Source: Actinomycetes bacterium (GTDB lineage Bacteria; Actinomycetota; Actinomycetes; Propionibacteriales; Nocardioidaceae). Taken from it: DNA of 10,790 bases. Position numbers and translations under genes: made by a program. The stretch spans positions 1-10,790 of the forward strand of contig JAEZKN010000209.1 of NCBI GenBank assembly GCA_023415395.1, read 5' to 3'. Each line of letters begins with the position of its first letter. Position 1 is the first letter of the stretch. A model generated the notes under the pieces. The model searched no databases. It was not told where the DNA came from and saw only the letters and a list, made by a program, of their open reading frames with translations. Shown here in pieces: positions 4,933-10,790 of the stretch.

Positions 4933-6120
4933 GTGGACCCGATCCGGAACCCGTACGCGCCGGGGGCAGGCCAGCGGCCGCCCGAGCTGGCCGGGCGCGA
5001 CCGCGAGCTCGAGCAGTTCGAGGTCACCCTGGAGCGCGTGGCGGCGGGGCGGCCCGAGCGCAGCATGGTGCTCTCCGGGCTGCGCGGCGTCGGCAAGACC
5101 GTGCTCCTCAACGCCCTGCGCGGCCAGGCCGTACGCCGGGCGTGGGGGACCGGCAAGATCGAGGCCCGCCCCGACCAGAGCATCCGCATCCCGGTGGCGC
5201 AGGCGGTGCACGCGGCGGTGCGCGAGGTCAGCCACCGGCACCGCGACCCCGACCGGGTCGACCAGGTCGCCGGCGTGCTCAAGGGCTTCGCGATGAAGAC
5301 AGCCCTCGACGACCGCAAGGGGATGCGGTGGACGCCGCCGGTCGACGTCCCGGCCGCCAAGGGCCGCGCCGACTCCGGGGACCTCGAGCTGGACCTGGTC
5401 GAGCTCTTCACCGATGTCGCGACCCTCGCCGGCGACCTCGGCGTCGGCCTCGCGCTCTTCGTCGACGAGATGCAGGACATCGCGCTGCCCGAGCTCGCCG
5501 CGCTCTGCGGGGCGTGCCACGAGATCAGCCAGCAGGGCGCCCCGCTGATCGTGGTCGGCGCCGGACTGCCGCACCTGCCGGTCGCGCTCGCCGCGTCCAA
5601 GTCCTACGCGGAGCGCCTCTTCCGCTACGTCTCGGTCGACCGCCTGCCGCGGGCGATGGCGGACCGGGCGTGGACGGTGCCCGCGGCGACCGAGGGGGCG
5701 GCGTTCGACCAGGCCGCGCTCGACGAGCTCTACCGCCTCACCGACGGCTACCCCTACTTCGTCCAGGCCTACGGCAAGGTCACGTGGGACGCCGCGGTCG
5801 CCAGCCCGATCACCGCCGCCGACGTCCATGCGGCCGCACCGGACGCGGAGGCCGAGCTCGCGGTCGGCTTCTTCGGCGCCCGCTACGACCGGGCCACGCC
5901 GGCCGAGCGCGACTACATGTCCGCGATGGCCGACCTCGGTGCCGAGCACGGCGACGCGGCGGTCGCGACCTCCGACATCGCGCGCCACCTCGGCCGCAAG
6001 CCGCAGTCGCTCTCGCCGGCCCGCGACGGGCTGATCAAGAAGGGCCTGGTGTACGCCGCGGAGCGGGGCAGCGTCGCCTTCACGGTCCCGCACTTCGGCC
6101 GGTTCCTCCGGTCGCGCTGA
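4933..6120 (+). CDS. AAA ATPase with C-terminal winged-helix-like region
   Basis: A 395-residue P-loop ATPase of the type usually called AAA_16 or archaeal-type ATPase. The N-terminus NPYAPGAGQRPPELAGRD (6-23) leads into Walker A GLRGVGKT (49-56). Walker B is LALFVDEMQD (173-182) with Glu179 as probable catalytic base. A strand ending PLIVVGAGLP (204-213) fits sensor 1, and Arg228/Arg231 in YAERLFRY are candidates for trans-acting or sensor arginines. LTDGYPYFVQAYG fits the lid region. From about residue 325 to the end, a helix-rich segment (SDIARHLGRKPQSLSPARDGL) followed by a hairpin and PHFGRFLRSR resembles a winged helix. There is no effector domain such as a nuclease, and no obvious partner. 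The protein could act on DNA, for example the dyads just upstream. The frame and GTG start are well supported; the role is unknown. Confidence 0.88.
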   Translation: MDPIRNPYAPGAGQRPPELAGRDRELEQFEVTLERVAAGRPERSMVLSGLRGVGKTVLLNALRGQAVRRAWGTGKIEARPDQSIRIPVAQAVHAAVREVSHRHRDPDRVDQVAGVLKGFAMKTALDDRKGMRWTPPVDVPAAKGRADSGDLELDLVELFTDVATLAGDLGVGLALFVDEMQDIALPELAALCGACHEISQQGAPLIVVGAGLPHLPVALAASKSYAERLFRYVSVDRLPRAMADRAWTVPAATEGAAFDQAALDELYRLTDGYPYFVQAYGKVTWDAAVASPITAADVHAAAPDAEAELAVGFFGARYDRATPAERDYMSAMADLGAEHGDAAVATSDIARHLGRKPQSLSPARDGLIKKGLVYAAERGSVAFTVPHFGRFLRSR

Positions 6121-6144
6121 CCCCTCCTGCCAGAATCGAGGGGT
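6120..6144. repeat. Small inverted repeat at the ATPase/GDPD junction
   Basis: ACCCCTC (6120-6126) and GAGGGGT (6138-6144) form perfect 7-bp arms with an 11-nt loop. The dyad begins at the last base of the ATPase stop, contains the candidate -10 of the next gene in its loop, and ends in the GTG start. It could be an operator or a weak terminator, or it may be chance. Confidence 0.4.
6131..6136 (+). promoter_or_regulatory. Candidate -10 element for the GDPD gene
   Basis: CAGAAT lies 6 nt before the GTG at 6143. It is the same hexamer at the same distance as for the 84-residue gene. GAGGGG abuts the start too closely to act as a Shine-Dalgarno. No clear -35 is seen. Confidence 0.4.
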
Positions 6145-6931
6145 GAGACCGCAGGTCGTCGCCCACCGCGGCGCCAGCCACGACAACGCCGAGCACACCC
6201 TCCGGGCGTACGCCGCCGCGCTCGATGCCGGCGCGGACGGGCTGGAATGCGACGTCCGGCTGACCGCCGACGGCCACCTGGTCTGCGTGCACGACCGGGA
6301 CCTGCGCCGGACCGCCGCGAACAGGGGCGTCGTGTCGACCATGGAGCTCGCCGAGCTCGACCAGCTCGACTTCGCGGCCTGGAAGAACCCCTGGGCCGAC
6401 CTCGACGACGAGGCGCCGCCGCGCGACGAGCGGCTGGACCGCGTGCTGACCCTGCGGACGCTCTTCGAGACCGTGGCCGACTACGACCGGCCGGTGGAGC
6501 TGGCGATCGAGACCAAGCACCCCACGCGCTACGGCGGGCTGGTGGAGCGCCGACTGGTGGAGATGCTGCGCGACTTCGGCTGGGACCGGCCCGGCTCGCC
6601 GGTGCGGGTGATGAGCTTCAGCTGGACCGCGCTCCAGCGCGTGGACCGGCTCGCGCCGGCGGTGCGCAAGGTGCAGCTGGTCGACAAGGCGCACCACTGG
6701 CCGATGCTGCGGCGGATGATCGGCACCGACTGGCTGGTCGGCCCCGGCATCACCGAGCTCGTCGAGCACCCGCGGCTCGGCCCGCGGATCACCGCCTCCG
6801 GCCACGACCTGCACGTGTGGACGGTGAACACGCCGGCCGACCTCGACCTGTGCCTCGAGCTCGGCGTGAAGGCGGTCATCACCGACCGTCCCGCCTACCT
6901 GATGGAGCAGCTGGACCAGCGGGGACTATAG
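6143..6931 (+). CDS. Glycerophosphodiester phosphodiesterase
   Basis: A 262-residue GDPD-family TIM-barrel enzyme that hydrolyses glycerophosphodiesters to sn-glycerol 3-phosphate and an alcohol, used in phospholipid turnover. The catalytic signature is complete: HRGAS at 8-12, the metal-binding pair Glu35 and Asp37 in GLECDV, His50 in VCVHDRDL, and the later IETKHP, HVWTVN and AVITDRP blocks. There is no signal peptide or membrane segment, so the enzyme is cytoplasmic, as for the UgpQ-like group rather than periplasmic GlpQ. The GTG start lies 22 bp after the ATPase stop, and a -10-like hexamer 6 nt ahead suggests its own leaderless transcript, although read-through from the ATPase gene is possible. 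No glycerol 3-phosphate transporter is nearby. The assignment of activity is firm; the preferred head group is not visible. Confidence 0.95.
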   Translation: MRPQVVAHRGASHDNAEHTLRAYAAALDAGADGLECDVRLTADGHLVCVHDRDLRRTAANRGVVSTMELAELDQLDFAAWKNPWADLDDEAPPRDERLDRVLTLRTLFETVADYDRPVELAIETKHPTRYGGLVERRLVEMLRDFGWDRPGSPVRVMSFSWTALQRVDRLAPAVRKVQLVDKAHHWPMLRRMIGTDWLVGPGITELVEHPRLGPRITASGHDLHVWTVNTPADLDLCLELGVKAVITDRPAYLMEQLDQRGL

Positions 6932-6934
6932 GTT
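6929..6934 (+). promoter_or_regulatory. Candidate -10 element for the SEC-C/DUF5926 gene
   Basis: TAGGTT, whose first three bases are the TAG stop of the GDPD gene, ends 6 nt before the ATG at 6941. No Shine-Dalgarno intervenes. A leaderless start is likely. Confidence 0.45.
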
Positions 6935-6940
6935 CACCGC

Positions 6941-7888
6941 ATGGCGAAGAAGTCCCGCACCCAGGCCCGCCCGCAGCAGGACCGCACGGGAGCGGAGGGC
7001 GAGGTCGGCCCCCGTCAGCCCTGCCCCTGCGGCTCGGGCAAGCGCTACAAGGCCTGCCACGGTGCGGCCGGCGGCGCTCCCGCGCCGTTCGTGAGCCGGC
7101 CCTTCGAGGGCATGCCGGGCGAGTGCGACGTCGTCGCGATGCGCGAGCTGGTGCCGGCCGCGACCGCCCCGCTGACCCTGAAGGACCACCCGGACCGCGA
7201 GGTCGTGCTCTGCTCGCTGCTGCCGATGGCCGCGCCGGCGATGGTCCGCGACAGCGGCGCAATCTGGCTCGGGCTGCAGGTGCAGCACAACTTCGGCGAC
7301 GTCTCCCGCGACCTCGGCGCCGTCCTCACCAAGGCGCTCGACGCCGAGGCCGGCATCGTCGGGCTGACCGAGGGCTCCGCCGACGCGCCGCGCCTGCAGG
7401 ACCTGGTCGCGAACGACACCCTCGACGTCACCGTCCACGAGGGCTTCGACTTCTGGATCGCCGACGTCGAGGGCGGCGACCGCGCCACGATGGCCGCCGC
7501 GCTCGAGCAGGCCAACGGCGCGGCCTCGCCGACGGCCCGCCTGGCGTCGGTCGAGGCGGCGTACTGGACCAACGTGGGCTCCAAGGAGCACCTGCGCTGG
7601 GTGATGCCCGAGCCGGAGGGCCCGCTGCTCGACGCGCTCGCGCGGCTGCACGCCGCCGGGAAGGACGTGCTGGTCGAGGACTCGCGCTTCGTCGGCATGT
7701 TCCGTGCCCACGGCCTGCTCGCCCCGGTGTGGGACCTGCCGGTCGGCACCGGCCCCGAGGTGCTCGAGGAGCCCGCGGCCCGCTTCGCGGCGGACCTGGC
7801 CGCCGCGCTGGCCGACTCCTCGGACCTGACCAGCGAGCAGCGCTCGGCCCGCGCGGGCCTGGCCAACCGCCAGGTCACGCTGCGCTGA
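6941..7888 (+). CDS. DUF5926-like protein with N-terminal SEC-C zinc motif
   Basis: A 315-residue protein. A basic, disordered-looking N-terminus (MAKKSRTQARPQQ) precedes a SEC-C motif, QPCPCGSGKRYKACHG, with Cys28, Cys30, Cys39 and His40 in the CXCX8CH arrangement that binds one zinc ion in the tail of SecA and in many stand-alone proteins. The rest, about 270 residues, has the appearance of the family I recall as DUF5926, common in high-GC actinobacteria and sometimes mislabelled as SecA-related or topoisomerase because of the motif. It is not SecA: there are no Walker motifs. In SecA the motif contacts SecB and ribosomes, so a translation or secretion link is possible but unproven. It starts 9 bp after the GDPD stop, and two hairpins follow its own stop. 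Confidence 0.8.
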   Translation: MAKKSRTQARPQQDRTGAEGEVGPRQPCPCGSGKRYKACHGAAGGAPAPFVSRPFEGMPGECDVVAMRELVPAATAPLTLKDHPDREVVLCSLLPMAAPAMVRDSGAIWLGLQVQHNFGDVSRDLGAVLTKALDAEAGIVGLTEGSADAPRLQDLVANDTLDVTVHEGFDFWIADVEGGDRATMAAALEQANGAASPTARLASVEAAYWTNVGSKEHLRWVMPEPEGPLLDALARLHAAGKDVLVEDSRFVGMFRAHGLLAPVWDLPVGTGPEVLEEPAARFAADLAAALADSSDLTSEQRSARAGLANRQVTLR

Positions 7889-7920
7889 GCATCACGTTGG
7901 TAAAGAACGGCGTGTGAGTT

Positions 7921-7940
7921 GTGCCCGGGGTGCCGGGCAC
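7921..7940. terminator. Short perfect hairpin in the convergent spacer
   Basis: GTGCCCGG (7921-7928) and CCGGGCAC (7933-7940) form an 8-bp perfect stem with a GGTG loop, 32 bp after the stop of the SEC-C gene. There is no T-run. It probably assists termination from the + strand or protects a 3' end. Confidence 0.5.
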
Positions 7941-7954
7941 GTAGATTCGCAGCG

Positions 7955-7992
7955 CTCGGTCGTTGCCGCGTCCCCCGTCGGCAACGACCGAG
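7955..7992. terminator. Strong hairpin, likely bidirectional terminator
   Basis: CTCGGTCGTTGCCG (7955-7968) and its exact reverse complement (7979-7992) make a 14-bp perfect stem around a 10-nt loop. On the + strand a moderately T-rich stretch (TCTTGTGCTT) follows. It sits between two converging genes, the SEC-C gene ending at 7888 and the cyclase gene ending at 8005, so it can stop transcription from both sides. Confidence 0.75.
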
Positions 7993-8004
7993 TCTTGTGC
8001 TTCC

Positions 8005-8901
8005 TCACGACCGTCGGAGCACGTGCGGCTGGAGCCGCGCGTAGCCCTTCACCGAGATCCGCGGCACCGACCGCAGCCGGTACGCCGGCAGCCGGGCCAG
8101 CTCCTCGCAGCACCCCCGGTCCACGAGCACGGTGCCGGGCCGGGCCGCCGAGGTCAGCCGGGCGGCGAGGTTCACCGTCGGGCCGAACACGTCGCCCAGG
8201 CGGCTGACCACGTCGCCGTAGGCCAGGCCGGCGCGGACCTGCGGGAAGGGCTCCGCACGCTCGGTCAGGAGCAGCACCGCCTCCGCGGCCTCCTCCGGCC
8301 GGTCGGCCACGAAGAGCACCTCGTCGCCGATGGTCTTGATGACCCGGCCGCCGTGCTCGACCACGACCTCGGTGGCGGTGGACTCGAAGCCCTCCAACCA
8401 GGCGACCAGCTCGGCCTGGTCGAGCCGCAGGCTGTGCGAGGTGTAGCCGACGATGTCGACGAAGGCGACCGCCAGCGGGCTGCCCGCGCCGTCGGCCTCG
8501 TCGAGGGTGCGCGCGGCCGCGCCGGCCAGGTGCCGGCGCCAGGCGTAGGACTGCAGCTGCTCGACCCGGGGGAGCAGCTCCTGCGCCATCTCCTGGTCGG
8601 GGTCGACCTCGGCGAGCAGCTCGGCCTGCCACTCGGCCAGCCGGGCGAAGCTGCGCCCCCAGGTCCGCACGAGCGCGGCCTGGGACTCCGGCCCGATCAC
8701 CCCGAGCTCGATCAGCTCCCGCGCCTGCCGCAGCGCGACCACGTCGGCCGCGGTGAAGGCGACGTCGTCGTCGGCGGCGCGCGGGAAGCCGAGCATCCGC
8801 CAGAGCTGCTCGGCGAGCTCGAGGGGGACGCCGGCGCGCTCGGCGACCTCGGCGCGGGTCAGGTGCGGCCGCTCGCCCAGCAGCAACGCCTCGAGGTCCA
8901 C
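8005..8901 (-). CDS. Class III adenylate cyclase with N-terminal regulatory domain
   Basis: A 298-residue soluble cyclase that makes cAMP from ATP. Residues 1 to about 130 are all-helical and resemble the autoinhibitory, pH-sensing domain of mycobacterial Rv1264 (Ad_Cy_reg). The catalytic domain from about 142 has every key residue: metal-binding Asp149 (AFVDIVGYT) and Asp193 (IKTIGDE), adenine-selecting Lys189 and Asp237 (GDVFGPTVNLAARL), and transition-state Asn244 and Arg248. The Lys/Asp pair predicts ATP rather than GTP. One chain supplies half of each site, so it should be a homodimer. The GTG start is 10 bp after the stop of the cyclic-nucleotide-binding gene with a GCAGGG-like weak Shine-Dalgarno, so the two are almost surely one operon. 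There is no transmembrane segment, and the signal sensed is not evident. Confidence 0.93.
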   Translation of the reverse strand: MDLEALLLGERPHLTRAEVAERAGVPLELAEQLWRMLGFPRAADDDVAFTAADVVALRQARELIELGVIGPESQAALVRTWGRSFARLAEWQAELLAEVDPDQEMAQELLPRVEQLQSYAWRRHLAGAAARTLDEADGAGSPLAVAFVDIVGYTSHSLRLDQAELVAWLEGFESTATEVVVEHGGRVIKTIGDEVLFVADRPEEAAEAVLLLTERAEPFPQVRAGLAYGDVVSRLGDVFGPTVNLAARLTSAARPGTVLVDRGCCEELARLPAYRLRSVPRISVKGYARLQPHVLRRS

Positions 8902-8911
8902 GGCCCTGCGG

Positions 8912-9286
8912 CTACTTCGCGCCGAACCGCTCGAGGGCGACCGCCTCGAGCGCGGACTGGAAGGACGGCATCTCGGCGCACAGCCGGCGCACGGCGACGT
9001 CGGTGAAGTGGATCATCTCCAGCGGGGTGAGGGCGACGATCGAGGCGGTGCGCAGGGAGTGGTTGACGATCGCGGCCTCGCCGACGATGTCGCCCGCCCC
9101 GAGCCGGGCGATCTCGCGCCCGTGCTGGCGGACCGACACGGTGCCGTCGAGGACCAGGTAGGCCTTGTCGGCGGGCGTCTGCTCCCAGATCGGCGACCAT
9201 CCCTCGGGCACGTGCACCCGGGTGCCGGATGCGCTGATGCGCGCGATCTCCTCGGGGGAGAACCGGTCGTAGAACGAGTCAGCCAT
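8912..9286 (-). CDS. Stand-alone cyclic nucleotide-binding domain protein
   Basis: A 124-residue protein that is essentially one cNMP-binding beta-roll with flanking helices. The phosphate-binding cassette reads IVGEAAIVNHSLRTAS, with Glu70 for the ribose and Arg79 for the cyclic phosphate, both as in CRP and PKA. Earlier, VHVPEGWSPI and LVLDGTVSV form the roll. No DNA-binding helix-turn-helix, kinase or transporter domain follows, so it is not a CRP-type regulator; it probably acts by binding a partner when loaded with cAMP. The chosen ATG at 9286-9284 has a clear GAAGGA 6 nt upstream, much better than the GTG at 9349 that a longer frame would use. The next gene is a cAMP-making cyclase, so ligand source and sensor are co-expressed. 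Confidence 0.9.
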   Translation of the reverse strand: MADSFYDRFSPEEIARISASGTRVHVPEGWSPIWEQTPADKAYLVLDGTVSVRQHGREIARLGAGDIVGEAAIVNHSLRTASIVALTPLEMIHFTDVAVRRLCAEMPSFQSALEAVALERFGAK

Positions 9287-9383
9287 GGTCAGTCCTTCGG
9301 GGGTGGGTCCCTCCCCTCCCGCGCGGATCCTGTCCCGGGCGGTACCCACCGAAACCGGGTCCAGACCAGTGGGCCCGAGGGGC

Positions 9384-9389
9384 TACCGT
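9384..9389 (+). promoter_or_regulatory. Candidate -10 element for the amidohydrolase gene
   Basis: TACCGT, the same hexamer as before the ATPase gene, ends 7 nt before the GTG at 9397. GAGGGG further upstream is too distant to act as a Shine-Dalgarno. In the remainder of the 110-bp divergent gap I see GC-rich runs but no convincing CRP-type site or dyad. Confidence 0.4.
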
Positions 9390-9396
9390 CTGCCTC

Positions 9397-10790
9397 GTGT
9401 CGAGCCTGCTCCTGCGCAACGCCCGCCTGGTGCCGCTGCACCCCGGCGAGTCCGCGCCCGCGGACCCCGTCGACGTGGCCGTCACCGACGGCCTGGTGAC
9501 CGCCGTCGCCCCGGGCGCCGAGCGCCCCGGCGGCGCCGAGGTCGTGGACGCCGGCGGCCGGTGGCTGGTGCCTGGTCTCTGGGACCAGCACACCCACCTG
9601 ACCCAGTGGACCCTCGCCTCGGAGCGCCTCGACCTCACCGACACCCGCTCGCCCGAGGAGATCGTGCAGCGGGTGGCGGCCCGGGTCCGCGAGCACCCCG
9701 GCGTCCCGGTCGTGGGGTGGGGCCATCGCAGCGGCACGTGGGACCGCGAGGCCACCGTCTCCGAGCTCGACGCCGTCTCCGGCGACACCCCGGTCGTGCT
9801 CATCAGCGGCGACGCCCACCACGCCTGGCTCAACACCACGGCGCTGCTCCACCTGGCCATGCCGGTGCGCGACTCGGTGGTGCGCGAGAAGGAGTGGTTC
9901 GCGGCGTACCCCCGCCTGGTCACGCTCGTCGGCACCGACGGCACCTCCCCGGAGGCCTACCGCCGGATGCTCGATGCCGCGGCCGCGCAGGGCATCGTCG
10001 GGCTGGTCGACTTCGAGTTCGGCGCGAGCATGGAGGAGTGGGCCGGTCGGTGGTCGCAGGGCTGCGACGTGCTGCGCATCCGCTGGGCGACGTACGCCGA
10101 CACGCTCGGCGACGTCCTGGCGCTCGGTCTGCGCACGGGGGACGAGCTGCCCGGGTGCGGTCCGCTGGCCACGATGGGACCGCTGAAGATCATCAGCGAC
10201 GGCTCGCTCAACACCCGGACCGCGTGGTGCTGCGAGCCGTATGGCGACGCGCACCGGCTGGAGTACCCCGCCGGCCAGCCCAACCAGTCCGGCGAGGAGC
10301 TGCGGGACCTCTTCCGGCGGGCCGTCGCGGGCGGGCTCGAGGTCGCCTGCCACGCGATCGGCGACGCGGCGGTCGAGGACGCGCTGGCGGCGTTCGCCGA
10401 GACCGGCGCGCGCGGCTCGGTCGAGCACGTGCAGATGGCCCGGCGCGAGGACCTGCGCCGGATGGGGGAGCTGGGGGTGCGGGCGAGCGTCCAGCCGGCC
10501 CATCTGCTCGACGACCGCGACCTGACCGAGCGGGTGTGGGGCGAGCGGTCCGGACGGTGCTTCGCCTTCCGGTGGATGCTCGAGGACGGCGTCGAGCTGG
10601 CCCTCGGCTCCGACGCCCCGGTCTCGCCGCTGGACCCCTGGCTCGCCATGGCCGCCGCCGTCCACCGCACCGCCGACGACCGCGCGCCCTGGCACCCCGA
10701 GCAGGCGCTCACGGTCCGCGAGGCGCTCGCGGCGTCGGTCGACGGCCAGCCCATGGTGGGACCCGGGTCGCGCGGGGACCTGGTCCTGCT
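9397..10790 (+). CDS. YtcJ-like amidohydrolase family protein (3' end outside window)
   Basis: 464 residues are visible and the frame is open at the window end. It belongs to the amidohydrolase superfamily, group 3 (YtcJ-like), whose members hydrolyse C-N bonds such as N-acyl or formyl groups; the substrate is not predictable here. Landmarks in order are the start of the composite beta-sandwich, PGLWDQHTHL with His65 and His67 as metal ligands, SGDAHHAWLNT, GPLKIISDGSLNTRTAW with Lys264 and Asp268, CHAIGDAAV with His319, VEHVQ with His344, SVQPAH, and LGSDAPVSPLDPW with catalytic Asp406. The last visible residues, GSRGDLVLL, are the returning beta-sandwich strand normally found close to the C-terminus, so probably only a few residues are missing. 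The GTG start gives a normal N-terminus and has a -10-like hexamer 7 nt upstream. It is divergent from the cNMP-binding gene. Confidence 0.92.
   Translation, partial: MSSLLLRNARLVPLHPGESAPADPVDVAVTDGLVTAVAPGAERPGGAEVVDAGGRWLVPGLWDQHTHLTQWTLASERLDLTDTRSPEEIVQRVAARVREHPGVPVVGWGHRSGTWDREATVSELDAVSGDTPVVLISGDAHHAWLNTTALLHLAMPVRDSVVREKEWFAAYPRLVTLVGTDGTSPEAYRRMLDAAAAQGIVGLVDFEFGASMEEWAGRWSQGCDVLRIRWATYADTLGDVLALGLRTGDELPGCGPLATMGPLKIISDGSLNTRTAWCCEPYGDAHRLEYPAGQPNQSGEELRDLFRRAVAGGLEVACHAIGDAAVEDALAAFAETGARGSVEHVQMARREDLRRMGELGVRASVQPAHLLDDRDLTERVWGERSGRCFAFRWMLEDGVELALGSDAPVSPLDPWLAMAAAVHRTADDRAPWHPEQALTVREALAASVDGQPMVGPGSRGDLVL

Noticed and set aside
4861..6342. A 493-codon open frame on the - strand opposite the ATPase
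   Set aside because: No recognisable domain and biased composition. It would also run through the dyad region and the GDPD start. The + strand frame has Walker A and B.
6941..7888. SecA or topoisomerase annotation for the SEC-C protein
   Set aside because: Only the short zinc motif resembles SecA. There are no Walker, DEAD or topoisomerase catalytic motifs.
8912..9349. Longer cNMP-binding protein starting at 9349
   Set aside because: The internal ATG at 9286 has a GAAGGA Shine-Dalgarno at ideal spacing, while the 21 extra residues look like translated leader.
9287..9396. CRP/cAMP operator between the cNMP-binding and amidohydrolase genes
   Set aside because: No TGTGA-N6-TCACA-like site could be found on either strand; only GC-rich runs and isolated 4-6 bp symmetries typical of this base composition.
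9289..10695. A 468-codon open frame on the - strand opposite the amidohydrolase
   Set aside because: Shadow of the amidohydrolase gene, whose + strand frame carries HTH, KIISDG, HAIGD and GSDAP motifs in the right order.

Overview
This is a very GC-rich, densely packed chromosomal window. The gene families (DUF5926-type SEC-C protein, actinobacterial Fpg/Nei subfamily, EcsC protein, class III cyclase with an Rv1264-like regulatory domain) and the start-site style point to an actinobacterium, probably Nocardioides or a close relative. The genus is an inference from family content and base composition, not from a marker gene.

Layout. (1) Positions 1-1461, + strand: two tandem sulfotransferase-like genes. 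The first is cut by the window edge, and the second starts inside the stop of the first (GTGA overlap). (2) An EcsC-family gene on the - strand converges on them, with a 40-bp antisense overlap. A 32-bp divergent gap separates it from aat (Leu/Phe-tRNA-protein transferase), which is followed by a small acidic lipoprotein. (3) A - strand pair, an Fpg/Nei-type DNA glycosylase and a single-domain rhodanese, joined by an ATGA overlap, abuts the lipoprotein stop with no gap. (4) A divergent 84-residue conserved hypothetical gene. (5) A 148-bp intergenic region with a long dyad (two perfect 18-bp arms plus nested inner stems) and an operator-like dyad, directly upstream of an orphan AAA ATPase with a C-terminal winged-helix-like region. 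(6) A glycerophosphodiester phosphodiesterase and a DUF5926/SEC-C protein, + strand. (7) A convergent spacer with two strong hairpins. (8) A - strand two-gene unit of a stand-alone cyclic-nucleotide-binding protein followed by a class III adenylate cyclase. (9) A divergent YtcJ-like amidohydrolase that runs off the end of the window.

Most of the window looks like ordinary housekeeping or accessory chromosome, with no transposase, phage gene, tRNA, rRNA or CRISPR array. Three things stand out. The ATPase and its dyad-rich upstream region form a self-contained unit of unknown purpose. The cyclase and cNMP-binding pair looks like a cAMP make-and-sense module. Eight gene starts carry a -10-like hexamer 6 or 7 nt before the start codon and no usable Shine-Dalgarno sequence, which predicts leaderless transcripts for nearly every gene that heads a transcription unit here, while most genes lying inside units have a Shine-Dalgarno or a stop/start overlap instead.
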